Assembly: GCF_046530675.1 (NCBI RefSeq)
Contig: NZ_CP172558.1
Location: forward strand, 1,550,001 to 1,614,000
Direction: 5' to 3'
DNA length: 64,000 nt
Source: Chitinibacter sp046530675
GTDB lineage: Bacteria > Pseudomonadota > Gammaproteobacteria > Burkholderiales > Chitinibacteraceae
Shown: positions 7,855-17,610 of the stretch, one piece after another
How positions within the stretch are numbered: the first letter of the stretch is position 1
Layout: each line of letters begins with the position of its first letter
The notes under the pieces: model-generated
What the model was told of the DNA's origin: nothing
Database searches by the model: none
Seen by the model: only the letters and a program-made list of their open reading frames with translations
Program-made: the position numbers and the translations under genes

Positions 7855-9006
7855 ATGAATCGTTTTCTGGAGCATCTCCCGGTCAATTTATTCCGCCAGC
7901 GTCGCAGTGTCGCTGCGATATTGGCGATATTTGTTGTGGCCAGTCTGGGCGGCTATGCGCTGGCCAGTGCGGACAAAAAAGCTGACCCGGCGCCGGAACA
8001 GGTATCGGCGAAGGCGGTACTGACGGTCAAGCTGATCAAGCCCACAGTGATGGAATGGGCGCAGCAGATTGCTGCCAACGGCAATGTGCTGGCATGGCAG
8101 GAATCACAAATCGGCACCGAAATCGGCGGCTTGCGACTGGTCGAAGTCAACGCGCAAGTCGGCGATGTCGTTAAAAAAGGGCAGCTCTTGGCACGCTACA
8201 ACGACGAAACGCTCAAGGCCGAAGTCGCTCAGGTCAAAGCCAGCGTCGAAGAAGCTGAAGCCGCGCTCAATGAAGCACGAGAAAACGCCAACCGTGTTCG
8301 TCAGCTGGGAACGAGCGGATCGCTCAGCGCGCAGCAAATTACCCAGGCGATGACGCAGGAACGCACCGCACAGGCGCGTGCGCAGTCAGCCAAAGCGCAG
8401 TTGACGACGGCGCAGGTTCGGCTTAATCAAACGCGGATTGTTGCGCCTGACGACGGCGTGATTTCCAGCCGCAGCGCAACTTTGGGCGCAGTCAGCCAGC
8501 CGGGGCAGGAATTATTCAGGCTGGTGCGCAAAGGTCGTCTGGAATGGCAGGCCGAAGTGACCGCCTCTGAGAGCGCGCGAATTGCCATCGGCCAGCAGGC
8601 GACACTGACGCTGGCCAATGGCCAGATCGTGCACGGCACCGTGCGCCAGATCGCGCCGACGGTCGACACCAAAACGCGCAATCTGATTGTGTATGTCGAT
8701 CTGAAAAACGACGAACAGCGCAGCGCCAAGCCGGGCATGTTTGCCAAAGGCCAGATCGCCGTCGGGCAGGGCAAAGCGCTGACGCTGCCGGGCAGCGCCG
8801 TTCTGCTGCGTGACGGTTTTGCCAATGTGTTCGTTATCGACTCTGCGGCCAAATCGGGCGCTAGCAAAGTCAAGCAGGTGCGGGTGAAGCTCGGTCGTCA
8901 GGCGCAGGGAATGATGGAAGTCGCCGGTATTGCGCCTGATGCACAGGTCGTCGCAGCCGGCGCGGGTTTCCTTGCCGATGGCGATACCGTTCGCATTGTG
9001 AAATAA
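7855..9006 (+). CDS. RND efflux periplasmic adaptor (membrane fusion protein)
   Basis: A 383-residue HlyD/AcrA-like adaptor linking the RND pump to the outer membrane channel. An N-terminal membrane anchor lies near residues 20-38. The barrel-sandwich hybrid half-motifs follow (GTEIGGLRLVEVNAQVGDVV, KKGQLLARYN), then an alpha-hairpin near residues 120-190, and the second half TRIVAPDDGVISSRSATLGA. The beta-barrel segment GTVRQIAPTVDTKTRNL and a membrane-proximal domain close the protein. It sits between the channel and pump genes of the same operon. Confidence 0.92.
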   Translation: MNRFLEHLPVNLFRQRRSVAAILAIFVVASLGGYALASADKKADPAPEQVSAKAVLTVKLIKPTVMEWAQQIAANGNVLAWQESQIGTEIGGLRLVEVNAQVGDVVKKGQLLARYNDETLKAEVAQVKASVEEAEAALNEARENANRVRQLGTSGSLSAQQITQAMTQERTAQARAQSAKAQLTTAQVRLNQTRIVAPDDGVISSRSATLGAVSQPGQELFRLVRKGRLEWQAEVTASESARIAIGQQATLTLANGQIVHGTVRQIAPTVDTKTRNLIVYVDLKNDEQRSAKPGMFAKGQIAVGQGKALTLPGSAVLLRDGFANVFVIDSAAKSGASKVKQVRVKLGRQAQGMMEVAGIAPDAQVVAAGAGFLADGDTVRIVK

Positions 9007-9010
9007 GCAT

Positions 9011-9059
9011 GGGTATTGCTCTGTAGAGCCCATTGATAAATAGCTACGCAGAGATACCT
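9011..9059. repeat. 49-bp GGGTAT/ATACCC intergenic repeat, copy 6
   Basis: Starts GGGTATTGCTCTGTAGAGC and ends CTACGCAGAGATACCT, 4 bp after the adaptor stop codon. The GGTAT, CTCTG and GTAG blocks of the two arms are complementary. Confidence 0.75.
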
Positions 9060-9085
9060 TGTGGTGTATCTGCAGGGAAGATGTG

Positions 9086-12000
9086 ATGAATTTTTCTGCT
9101 TGGTCGATTAAAAATCCGATACCGGCAATTATGCTGTTTGTCTTGCTGTCCATCGCCGGACTGTGGTCGTTTAACGCGATGAAGGTGCAGGATTTTCCCG
9201 ATATCGAATTGCCGATGGTAACGGTCACCGCGGTGCTCGATGGCGCCGCACCGGCGCAACTGGAAACCGAAGTCGCGCGTAAAATCGAAAACTCGGTATC
9301 GGCATTGCAAGGCGTCAAGCACGTTTACAGCAATATCACCGACGGCGTTGTCAGCCTGAATGTCGAATTCGTGTTGGAAAAGCCGATCAACGAGGCCGTT
9401 GACGACGTGCGGGACGCGGTGTCGAACGTGCGTGGCGATTTACCGTCGGATATGAAAGACCCGATCATCGGCAAAGTCGAATTTTCCGGCGTACCGTTTC
9501 TGGTTTTCACCGTCGCTGATTCGCAGCTCGACGAAGAGCAATTGTCGTGGTTTGTCGATAATAAAGTCACGCGTCTGGTTCGCGCCGTGCCCGGCGTTGG
9601 CAAAGTCTCGCGCGTTGGTGGTGTGAGCCGTGAAGTGCGAATCGAGCTTGATCCGGAACGCATGGCGGCGCTCGGCGTCACCAGCAGCGAAGTATCGCGC
9701 CAGCTGGCAATGACACAAAAGGATTCATCCGGTGGCCGCGCCGATCTGGGTGGCAGTGAGCAGGCGCTGCGAACGATTGCGACGGTGCAAACCGCCGCTG
9801 AGTTGGCGAAAACCGAACTGGCACTCAGCGACGGACGTCGGATTCGCCTTGATCAGATTGCGACGGTGAGTGATACGACGGCCGAGCGCCGCTCAATTGC
9901 CCAGCTCAACGGCAAATCGGTCGTCGGTTTCGAAATCACGCGCTCACGCGGCGCGAGTGAAACCAGTGTGGCAGCAGAAATTCAGGCGGTCTTGAATAAA
10001 CTCAAAGCCGAACACCCGACGCTGGTAATTACGCAGGCCTACGATATGGCCAAGCCAGTGCAAGATGAATTCGATTCATCCATGCACCTGCTCTATGAAG
10101 GCGCGCTGCTGGCGGTGATTGTCGTGTGGTTTTTCCTGCGCGACTGGCGCGCGACGCTGGTTTCGGCGGCGGCCTTGCCCTTGTCGATTTTGCCGACGTT
10201 TATCGGCATGCACTATATGGGCTTTACGCTCAATACGGTGACTTTGCTGTCGATGGCGCTGGTGGTCGGGATTCTGGTTGACGATGCGATTGTCGAAATC
10301 GAGAACATCGTTCGCCATTTGCGGATGGGCAAAACGCCATATCAGGCGGCGATGGAAGCGGCTGACGAAATCGGTCTGGCGGTGATCGCGACGACATTTG
10401 CGCTGGTTGCGGTGTTTTTGCCGACCGCATTCATGGGCGGGATTCCGGGTAAATTCTTTATTTCATTCGGCTGGACTGCGGCGCTGGCCGTCATGGCGTC
10501 CTTGGTCGTTGCGCGCTTGCTGACACCGATGATGGCGGCGTATCTGCTTAAGCCGATTTTTCATGATGAAAAAGAAAGCTGGATCATGCAGCAGTATTTG
10601 CGCGTTGCGCAGTGGTGTTTGCTGCACAGAAAAACGACGGCGGCGTTGTCGATTCTGTTTTTTATTGGCTCGCTGGCGCTGGTGCCGCTGTTACCGACGG
10701 GTTTTGTTCCGGCTGACGACCGATCGCAAACGCTGGTCAAAATCGAGCTGCCACCGGGTGCAACCTTGCAAGACACCTTTGCTGTCGCCGAACAGGCACG
10801 GCAGATTATTCTCAAGCAGCCGTATATCACGCACATTTATACCGCAATTGGCGGCGGCAAGGCCGGTGCCGATCCGTTTGCCGCAGGTTCGAGTGGCGTG
10901 AACAAAGCCAATCTGACGCTGACTTTGGCCGATCGCAATGACCGCTCGCTCAAGAAAACGCAAATTGAAAAAAATCTGCGCGAAGCGCTGCAAGTGTTGC
11001 CGGGGGCTCGGGTGCAAATCGGTCTGGGTCAGTCGGGTGAAAAACTGCAAATGATCATCAAATCGGATGACCCCGAGGCGCTGGCGCTGGCGGCGAAAAA
11101 TATCGAACAGGATTTGCGTACGCTGCAAGGCGTTGGCTCGATCACGTCGAGTGCAAGTCTGGTTCGTCCCGAGCTGATTATTCGTCCCGATATGGCCAAA
11201 GCCGCCGATATGGGCGTCACGGGCGTGTCGATTGCCAATACGATCCGCGTTGCAACGGTCGGCGACTTTGATACTGCGCTGGCGAAATTGAATCTGCCTG
11301 AACGTCAGGTGCCGGTCGTAGTTCGTTTGCCCGATGAGTTTCGCAGCAATCTGGAAGCGATCAAGCGCCTGCGAGTGCCGTCGACCCATGGCGAAGTGAT
11401 GCTCGGCCAGGTCGCGAGCGTCGAGATTTCCAGCGGGCCGAGCCTGATCAGCCGTTACGACCGGGCGCGGAATGTCATTTTTGACGTCGAACTCAATGGC
11501 CGCGCGCTGGGCGAAGTCAATGCCGAGCTCGAGCAATTGCCGGCGATGAAGAATCTGCCGGCTGGCGTGACTCGCGCCGAATTTGGCGATGCTGAAGAAA
11601 TGAAAAAGCTGTTTGCCAGCTTCGGACTGGCGATGCTGACCGGCGTGCTGTGTATTTATATGGTGCTGGTGCTGCTGTTCCATGATTTTATGCAGCCGGT
11701 GACGATTCTGGCCGCCTTGCCATTGTCGATTGGCGGCGCGTTTGTCGCCTTGCTGATTGCCAATAGTGCTTTTGCGATGCCATCGCTGATCGGTCTGATT
11801 ATGCTGATGGGTGTTGCGACGAAAAATTCGATTCTGCTTGTCGAATATGCGATTGTCGCGCGCCGTGAAGGATTGAGCCGCTTTGATGCGCTGATCGACG
11901 CCGGACGCAAACGTGCACGTCCGATTGTGATGACGACGATTGCGATGGGCGCAGGGATGTTGCCGATTGCCATCGGTTGGGGCGCTGATTCGAGTTTCCG

Positions 12001-12139
12001 CTCGCCGATGGCGATTGCGGTGATTGGCGGGTTGATTACGTCAACTTTCCTGAGCCTGCTGGTGATCCCGGTGGTGTTTACTTTTGTTGACGATTTTGTT
12101 CAGTGGTTGGGACGCAAACGCAAAAAAGCAGAGTCATGA
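9086..12139 (+). CDS. RND-family efflux pump (HAE1 type)
   Basis: A 1017-residue proton-driven inner-membrane pump of the hydrophobe/amphiphile efflux family. The start at 9086 follows GGGAAGATGTG and gives the usual MNFSAWSIKNPIPAIMLFVL first helix. Conserved blocks include KVQDFPDIELPMVTVTA, the TM4 proton-relay segment VVGILVDDAIVEIENIVRH (two adjacent Asp), and ATKNSILLVEYAI and RARPIVMTTIAMGAGMLPIA in the second half. Two large periplasmic loops are complete. Last gene of the operon controlled by the adjacent TetR repressor; substrates are not predictable from sequence alone. Confidence 0.95.
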   Translation: MNFSAWSIKNPIPAIMLFVLLSIAGLWSFNAMKVQDFPDIELPMVTVTAVLDGAAPAQLETEVARKIENSVSALQGVKHVYSNITDGVVSLNVEFVLEKPINEAVDDVRDAVSNVRGDLPSDMKDPIIGKVEFSGVPFLVFTVADSQLDEEQLSWFVDNKVTRLVRAVPGVGKVSRVGGVSREVRIELDPERMAALGVTSSEVSRQLAMTQKDSSGGRADLGGSEQALRTIATVQTAAELAKTELALSDGRRIRLDQIATVSDTTAERRSIAQLNGKSVVGFEITRSRGASETSVAAEIQAVLNKLKAEHPTLVITQAYDMAKPVQDEFDSSMHLLYEGALLAVIVVWFFLRDWRATLVSAAALPLSILPTFIGMHYMGFTLNTVTLLSMALVVGILVDDAIVEIENIVRHLRMGKTPYQAAMEAADEIGLAVIATTFALVAVFLPTAFMGGIPGKFFISFGWTAALAVMASLVVARLLTPMMAAYLLKPIFHDEKESWIMQQYLRVAQWCLLHRKTTAALSILFFIGSLALVPLLPTGFVPADDRSQTLVKIELPPGATLQDTFAVAEQARQIILKQPYITHIYTAIGGGKAGADPFAAGSSGVNKANLTLTLADRNDRSLKKTQIEKNLREALQVLPGARVQIGLGQSGEKLQMIIKSDDPEALALAAKNIEQDLRTLQGVGSITSSASLVRPELIIRPDMAKAADMGVTGVSIANTIRVATVGDFDTALAKLNLPERQVPVVVRLPDEFRSNLEAIKRLRVPSTHGEVMLGQVASVEISSGPSLISRYDRARNVIFDVELNGRALGEVNAELEQLPAMKNLPAGVTRAEFGDAEEMKKLFASFGLAMLTGVLCIYMVLVLLFHDFMQPVTILAALPLSIGGAFVALLIANSAFAMPSLIGLIMLMGVATKNSILLVEYAIVARREGLSRFDALIDAGRKRARPIVMTTIAMGAGMLPIAIGWGADSSFRSPMAIAVIGGLITSTFLSLLVIPVVFTFVDDFVQWLGRKRKKAES

Positions 12140-12140
12140 T

Positions 12141-12189
12141 GGGTATGTGATTGAAGGCTTGTATTGCTATTGCTTGAGGGGAGATACAT
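12141..12189. repeat. 49-bp GGGTAT/ATACCC intergenic repeat, copy 7
   Basis: Starts GGGTATGTGATTGAAGG and ends GGGGAGATACAT, one base after the RND pump stop codon. Its right end overlaps the left arm of a hairpin at 12179-12205. Confidence 0.55.
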
Positions 12190-12205
12190 CGATGGGGTAT
12201 CTCCC
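12179..12205. terminator. Hairpin between convergent RND pump and LysE genes
   Basis: GGGAGATAC and GTATCTCCC form a perfect 9-bp stem around an 8-base loop in the short gap between two convergent genes. No strong T tract is present, so it may act as a bidirectional terminator or only stabilise mRNA ends. Confidence 0.5.
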
Positions 12206-12215
12206 ATCAAGCATT

Positions 12216-12830
12216 TCAGCGTTTTGCAAAGGCCAACAATCCACCGACGGCAAAAAATGCGGCAGCGCAACTGCGGTTAAAGAACCGGATTCGTCCTTTC
12301 CCTTGCAACCAGTCGGCCAGCCGGTGGCCGCCCCAGGCATAAGCGACTTGCCAGCTGATTTCGATGATGAAAAACGAGCTCAGTAAAATCACCCATTGCG
12401 TACTCTGTGGCTGATTGACATCGATAAATTGCGGCAGAAAGGCGCCGGCGAACAAAATCGCCTTGGGGTTGGAGAGCGCAACTGCGAGGCCGGTTTGATA
12501 ACGCGCCTTGGGGCTGTTGGCATCTTTGCTGGGCAATTGCATTTCATCGCCGGCCTGCCAGCATTGCCAGCCCAGATAGACCAGATACAGTGCCCCGACG
12601 ATTTTCAGCGCGGTAAACAGCGTCGCCGAAGCCATTAAAATCGCGCCAACGCCGACGGCGGACAGTCCGATCAGAATACTCAAACCGGTCATGGCGCCGG
12701 CCATGGTTGCCAGCGTGGCCTGCCAGCCATAACGTACACCGTGACTGAGCATGAGCAACATATTCGGTCCGGGCGTCGCCGAGATAAATAAGGTCGTACC
12801 GAGAAACAGAAGCCAGAGATTAAGACTCAT
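12216..12830 (-). CDS. LysE/RhtB-family amino acid exporter
   Basis: A 204-residue inner-membrane protein with about six hydrophobic helices. The N-terminal motif FISATPGPNMLLMLSHGVRYG (LysE family signature xxxPGPNxLxxxxxGxxxG) is complete, followed by LYLVYLGWQCW and NPKAILFAGAFLPQFID. Such proteins export amino acids or homoserine lactone-type molecules. ATG 12830 was chosen because GGTGAT lies at proper spacing; an upstream GTG at 12842 is possible. Monocistronic and convergent with the RND operon. Confidence 0.9.
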   Translation of the reverse strand: MSLNLWLLFLGTTLFISATPGPNMLLMLSHGVRYGWQATLATMAGAMTGLSILIGLSAVGVGAILMASATLFTALKIVGALYLVYLGWQCWQAGDEMQLPSKDANSPKARYQTGLAVALSNPKAILFAGAFLPQFIDVNQPQSTQWVILLSSFFIIEISWQVAYAWGGHRLADWLQGKGRIRFFNRSCAAAFFAVGGLLAFAKR

Positions 12831-13008
12831 TAAAATCACCACTGTGAACTGAATTTGATTATTTCTAAATAAGCAGGCAATGCCTTTGGCTTGATCGGGT
12901 TTTATGAATTAAGATGAGGGGCTGATCAATATCGATATTTGCCAGTGTTTCAGTACTTTAGCAAATACTATTGAATCGGCTCAATGATAGTTTGAGTTTT
13001 TGCCGGAT

Positions 13009-13073
13009 CGAGCTTGCTCGCGAAGCGGTGCACGAACAACCGGGCACACGTTGCGGGTGAGCCAGCTCCCGCG
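13009..13073. repeat. REP-like paired hairpins in 5' region of GGDEF-EAL gene
   Basis: The 321-bp gap upstream of the signalling gene holds CGAGC-TT-GCTCG, a perfect short hairpin, followed 30 bp on by GCGGG-N10-CCCGC. This pair of GC-rich palindromes in an otherwise AT-rich spacer resembles bacterial REP elements. Only one clear copy was seen in the window. Confidence 0.35.
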
Positions 13074-13151
13074 ACCCAAACTTTTTAAAGGCCGGTTTAA
13101 TAAGCAGATGCCCGAAATGATTTGCCCCGCTTTTTATAAGAGAAATACTCT

Positions 13152-16100
13152 GTGTCCCATCATCGCTTGAATCAGCAGCTTGAGGAATCCGGATATTCAT
13201 TTGCCCGTATCCGAACGGTACTGGTGTTTTTATCGCTGTCTATTTGCGTTGTCACACTAGCCATTCTTGGACATTCGATCTGGCGTAGTTATCAGGAGGC
13301 CTTGTCCAAGGCCGAGCAGGAAATGCAGCTGCTGTCGCGAACGATGGAAGAGCATATCGGGCGTTCGATGGAAGGAACCTTGTCGGCCTTAAGCAAGGCG
13401 GCTCACGACGAAATTTTCTCGACCTGCTTGCTGGCGCGTGACCCGGCCTGTTTGCACGCTTATTTGCAGCGTACCGTCGAGAAATATCCGCAACTCAATT
13501 CGCTGGCGCTGGCCTATCCGGAAGGTGATCTGGCTGCGTCGAGCATCATGCATCCGGTCGAATTGCGCAATTTGGCCAGCGTGCAGTATTTCCGCGCCAT
13601 TCGCACCCGAGTCCAGCAAGCGTATTACATCGGCGAGCAGCAAAGCGATCCGACCGGACAAATGGAAATGATCCCGTTTGCGATTGGTGTTCCAGACCCG
13701 CAAACGCAGACCCGTTCGGTACTGATCGCTGGCGTGGCGCCCGATTTTTACCAGCAGTTTTATGACTCGATCAATTTGAATCGTGCGCTGGTGATTCGAT
13801 TATTTCGCGATGACGGGATTTCACTGTTGCGTTTTCCGCGAGCGAACGAAGAAATCGGTCGCGATATTTCACAACGCAGCTTTTTTGATCAGGTATTTCG
13901 CGATGCGCCCAGCGGCATTTTTTATGAAACCAGCAAAATCGATCAGGTCACTCGGATTTATGGCTGGCGGCGGGTTCAGGGCTGGCCGTTGGGCGTTTCG
14001 GTGGGGATAGACCGGGAGCTGGTGCTGGCGCAATGGCGGCAGGATTCACTGGTGAATGCGGCCATTACGCTGATGTTGTTGCTGTCGGGTGCCGGTTTGC
14101 TGATTTATGTCTTGCGCCAGCTACGGCGACTGGAGCGAACCGAAGACACGCTGTTTCTGACCAAAGTCGCCGTGGAAAACGGCGCGGATATGGCGATCTG
14201 GCTCGATCCGCAAGGGCATATTCGCTATGTGAATGCGACAACCAGCCGCCGCTTGGGGTATCCCGAATCCGAGCTGATGAATATGCGCTTCAGAAACATC
14301 CATCCTGAATTCAAGGCCGACGGCTGGCCAAAATTCTGGCAAAAATTGCGTCAGCACCGCCACCTGTTTGACGAAATCAATCTGCGTACCCGGACTGGCG
14401 AAGAATTTCCCTGTGAAATGCATTCCAACTACATTCTGTTTCAGGGGCAGGAGTATAACTGTGCTGTGGTGCGCGATATTTCCGAGCGGCGGATGGCCGA
14501 AGAGGCCATCGGAAAATCCGAGCAGCAATTGCGTCTGGCGTTGGAGGCTTCCAATACGGGTTTGTTTGATATGCCGCTCGATGGTCGCCGCACCGCGGTA
14601 ACCAGCCCGGAATACGACAAATTATTGGGTTATCAATCGGGTGAGCTGATTGAAACTTTCGATAAATGGAAAGAGCAATTGCATCCGACCGACCGGGAGC
14701 AGGCCGTTTCGGCTTATCGGGATTATTACGTCGGTAATTCAGCACATTTCACTGTCGATTTTCGCCGCCGTACCAAACTGGGTGAATTTCGCTGGTTTCA
14801 GACACGTGGCAAATTTGTCGATTTCGATTCGCGCGGCAAACCAAGTCGTCTGATCGGCACGATGACCGATATTACCGAGCGCAAGGAAGCGCAAGACCGG
14901 ATTACCGAGCTGGCCAACTTTGATACGGTGACCGGGCTGGCCAACCGCAATCTACTGCGTGACGAATTGCGCCTGGCACTGGCCTCGGCCGAGCGTTACA
15001 AGCGCAAACTGGCGGTACTGTTTCTTGATCTGGATCGTTTCAAAACCATTAATGATTCACTTGGTCATGCCGCTGGCGATATGGTCTTGGCGCAGGTGGC
15101 TGCCCGCCTGCGCAGTATTGTCGGCAAGCAGGATATTCTGTCGCGGCTGGGGGGGGATGAATTTGTGCTGGTACTGGCCGACTTGCCCAATGCGCTGGTC
15201 GCTGGGGATGTGGCCGAGCGGATTTTGGCGTCATTTGCTGAGTCATTTGTGCTCGAAGCGGGGAATTTTGCCACTTCAACGTCAATTGGCATCAGCGTTT
15301 ATCCTGACGACGGGCAGGATGCTGACGAGCTGATCAAAAACGCCGATGTGGCGATGTATCAGGCCAAGAGCAACGGGCGCAATAATTATCAGTACTTTAC
15401 CGCTGACATGAATGCGCGAGCTTCCGAGCGCCTGACGCTGGAAACCAGCATGCGCGATGCGCTGGATCGCAATGAGTTCGAAGTCTACTTCCAGCCGCAA
15501 GTCAGTCTGGAAACCGGCAAAATTATTGGTGCCGAAGCACTGGTGCGCTGGAATCACCCGACCCAGGGCTTGATTCCTCCGGTGAAGTTTATCCCGATTG
15601 CCGAAGAGTCCCGGATGATTGTGCCATTGGGAAACTGGGTGCTGCGTCGTTCATGCGAGCTGGCCGCGCAATGGCAGCGTGAAGGCTTGCCACCGATCAC
15701 GATTGCGGTGAATCTGTCTCCCTTGCAGCTGCATCAATCCAACTTGCTTGATTTGATCCAGAGCGCGCTCGATAGCGCAGGTCTGGCGGCCAAATTCCTC
15801 GAGCTGGAAGTGACCGAGTCGGTCGTGATGCAGGAAGTCGAGCATGTGATGGCGATGCTGCACGGCATCAAGCAATTGGGCGTCAAACTTTCGCTTGATG
15901 ATTTTGGTACCGGCTATTCCAGTTTGTCGTACTTGAAACGCTTTGCTTTTGACAAGCTCAAGGTTGATCAGAGTTTTGTTCGTGATATCAGTTTTGATGC
16001 CAATGATGCTGCGATTGTGCTGGCAATTATCGGCTTGGGCAAAACGCTGGGTATGTCGGTGCTGGCAGAAGGCGTTGAAACCGAATTGCAGCTCGAATTC

Positions 16101-16232
16101 TTGCGGCGGGCACAGACCGATTCGATTCAGGGCTTCTTGTTTAGCAAGGCCGTCCCCGCCGAGCCATTCAGGCAGTTGCTGGTCGAGCAAAAACAACTGT
16201 CTTTGCGCCCGGCGGCCATCATATCGCAGTGA
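13152..16232 (+). CDS. Membrane-bound sensor with dCACHE-like, PAS, PAS, GGDEF and EAL domains
   Basis: A 1026-residue c-di-GMP signalling protein. It starts with GTG at 13152. One transmembrane helix near residues 20-45 and a second near 300-320 bracket a periplasmic dCACHE-like sensor. Two PAS domains with PAC tails follow (about 335-440 and 455-580). The cyclase domain has an intact GGDEF (667-671), and the phosphodiesterase domain starts with an intact EAL (795-797, AEALVRWNHP) and keeps ELEVTESVVMQ, LDDFGTGYSSLSYLKR and GVETELQLEFL. The inhibitory RxxD site before GGDEF reads GKQD and so lacks the Arg. Both activities may be present. Monocistronic. Confidence 0.93.
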   Translation: MSHHRLNQQLEESGYSFARIRTVLVFLSLSICVVTLAILGHSIWRSYQEALSKAEQEMQLLSRTMEEHIGRSMEGTLSALSKAAHDEIFSTCLLARDPACLHAYLQRTVEKYPQLNSLALAYPEGDLAASSIMHPVELRNLASVQYFRAIRTRVQQAYYIGEQQSDPTGQMEMIPFAIGVPDPQTQTRSVLIAGVAPDFYQQFYDSINLNRALVIRLFRDDGISLLRFPRANEEIGRDISQRSFFDQVFRDAPSGIFYETSKIDQVTRIYGWRRVQGWPLGVSVGIDRELVLAQWRQDSLVNAAITLMLLLSGAGLLIYVLRQLRRLERTEDTLFLTKVAVENGADMAIWLDPQGHIRYVNATTSRRLGYPESELMNMRFRNIHPEFKADGWPKFWQKLRQHRHLFDEINLRTRTGEEFPCEMHSNYILFQGQEYNCAVVRDISERRMAEEAIGKSEQQLRLALEASNTGLFDMPLDGRRTAVTSPEYDKLLGYQSGELIETFDKWKEQLHPTDREQAVSAYRDYYVGNSAHFTVDFRRRTKLGEFRWFQTRGKFVDFDSRGKPSRLIGTMTDITERKEAQDRITELANFDTVTGLANRNLLRDELRLALASAERYKRKLAVLFLDLDRFKTINDSLGHAAGDMVLAQVAARLRSIVGKQDILSRLGGDEFVLVLADLPNALVAGDVAERILASFAESFVLEAGNFATSTSIGISVYPDDGQDADELIKNADVAMYQAKSNGRNNYQYFTADMNARASERLTLETSMRDALDRNEFEVYFQPQVSLETGKIIGAEALVRWNHPTQGLIPPVKFIPIAEESRMIVPLGNWVLRRSCELAAQWQREGLPPITIAVNLSPLQLHQSNLLDLIQSALDSAGLAAKFLELEVTESVVMQEVEHVMAMLHGIKQLGVKLSLDDFGTGYSSLSYLKRFAFDKLKVDQSFVRDISFDANDAAIVLAIIGLGKTLGMSVLAEGVETELQLEFLRRAQTDSIQGFLFSKAVPAEPFRQLLVEQKQLSLRPAAIISQ

Positions 16233-16309
16233 TCTGCGCGGCAAAGCCCCTGATAGCGCTTAGTGCCCAGTGTTAAGGAGCTGTGCGACCGGTTCTGCGA
16301 CTGAACTAT

Positions 16310-16576
16310 TTACTCGTCATCGGCCTTGAGCTGCTCGACCAGATCGATATAACCTTGCATGGCCGCTTCCCGGCTTTGCCCTGCCATTTTGCGCCAGGCA
16401 TCGAATTTGGCCTGAGCAACAAATTGCAGGGTTGAAGGCCGCTCACTCTGAATATCACCTTCGGTTGCCTGTTTGTAAAAGGCATACAGCTGCAATTTGC
16501 TGGCGATGTCGGGTGCTTCGTTGAGCTTGACTACTTCCTGCTGCGCTTGTTCAAAACGCTGGTTCAGATCGGGCAT
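16310..16576 (-). CDS. Acyl-CoA-binding protein (ACBP)
   Basis: An 88-residue four-helix acyl-CoA-binding protein that carries long-chain acyl-CoA esters in the cytoplasm. The segments KLQLYAFYKQATEGD and KFDAWRKMAGQSREAAMQGY match the ACBP signature (YKQATxGD, KWDAW, S-x-E-x-A-M-x-x-Y). ATG 16576 follows GGAGAA at ideal spacing; an ATG 12 bases upstream is also in frame. Divergent from the aminotransferase gene, with 123 bp between them for promoters. Confidence 0.9.
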   Translation of the reverse strand: MPDLNQRFEQAQQEVVKLNEAPDIASKLQLYAFYKQATEGDIQSERPSTLQFVAQAKFDAWRKMAGQSREAAMQGYIDLVEQLKADDE

Positions 16577-16699
16577 GATGTTCTCCATCGAGGCGGGCTG
16601 TTTACAGTCTAGCAGCCTGCTCAAATCTGATGGCGAATAGGCTGCATCTGCACTGCTGAAACGGGTAAAATAGCGTAACGCTGAGCGGGGGGACGGGCG

Positions 16700-17608
16700 A
16701 TGCAGATTCCACATTTGACGGCTTACCTGAACGGCCGGTTTGCGCCGCTGGACGAATTACAGATTTCGGTGCTGGATCGCGGCTTTCTGTTTGGCGACGG
16801 GGTGTATGAAATGATCCCGGTGTATTCGCGTTGCGCTTTCCGGCTTGACGAGCACCTAGCGCGACTGGGGCGCAGTCTGGCTGAAATCGGGATGGACAAT
16901 CCGCACGATCTGGCGACATGGCGGCAAATTGTGCTTGATCTGGTGGCGAGGCAGGACTTCTGCGATCCGTCTTCCGATCTGTCGGTCTATATCCAGGTCA
17001 CACGTGGCGTGGCTTATCCGCGCAATCACGCTTTTCCTGCTGCCGGAACGATCCCGACGGTTTTTGCCTTTACCGACCCGCTGGAGGTGCCGCCAGCCGG
17101 GTTGTTTACGCAGGGCGTGGCTGCGGTGACGACCCGCGATTTGCGCTGGCAGCGCTGCGATATCAAGGCGATTTCGCTGCTGGCCAATGTACTGGCCAAG
17201 CAGCAGGCGGTCGAGGCGGGCGTCGCCGAGACGATTTTGTTGCGCGACGGCGGACACGGGGAAGAAAACCTGATGATCGAAGGCGCGGCGAGCAATATTT
17301 TCATCGTCAAAGACGGCGTGATTTTTGCACCGGCGGCTAGTGAACTGATGCTGGCCGGGATCACTTACGAGCTGATTATCGAGCTGGCGCAGGCTCATGA
17401 TTTGCCGCTCAAGCTCGGTGAGGTTAGCGAGGCGATGTTGCGCGATGCCGACGAGGTCTGGCTGACTTCGTCGTCGAAAGAAATTTTAGCCATTGTTGTT
17501 CTGGACGAACGGCCAGTGGGAAATGGCAAACCCGGCCCCATCTACCAGCAAATGCTGTCGTTTTATCAAACATACAAAGCCACGGTGATGCGCCGTGGCG
17601 AGGAATAA
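16700..17608 (+). CDS. dat: D-amino acid aminotransferase
   Basis: A 302-residue PLP-dependent class IV (fold type IV) aminotransferase, which makes D-glutamate/D-alanine from 2-oxo acids. The N-terminus AYLNGRFAPLDELQISVLDR continues with GFLFGDGVYEMIPVY, typical of Dat. The PLP lysine is probably Lys156 in CDIKAISLLANVLAKQQAVE; LMIEGAASNIF and LTSSSKEILAI are the cofactor phosphate and C-terminal motifs. It opens a tight operon with the DUF493 gene (2-bp gap), lipB and lipA. A branched-chain aminotransferase or aminodeoxychorismate lyase is less likely. Confidence 0.88.
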   Translation: MQIPHLTAYLNGRFAPLDELQISVLDRGFLFGDGVYEMIPVYSRCAFRLDEHLARLGRSLAEIGMDNPHDLATWRQIVLDLVARQDFCDPSSDLSVYIQVTRGVAYPRNHAFPAAGTIPTVFAFTDPLEVPPAGLFTQGVAAVTTRDLRWQRCDIKAISLLANVLAKQQAVEAGVAETILLRDGGHGEENLMIEGAASNIFIVKDGVIFAPAASELMLAGITYELIIELAQAHDLPLKLGEVSEAMLRDADEVWLTSSSKEILAIVVLDERPVGNGKPGPIYQQMLSFYQTYKATVMRRGEE

Positions 17609-17610
17609 AT

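Noticed and set aside
10691..11683. 330-codon antisense frame inside the RND pump gene
   Set aside because: It has no ribosome binding site or recognisable domain, and the pump frame is fully conserved; codon bias creates the open antisense frame.
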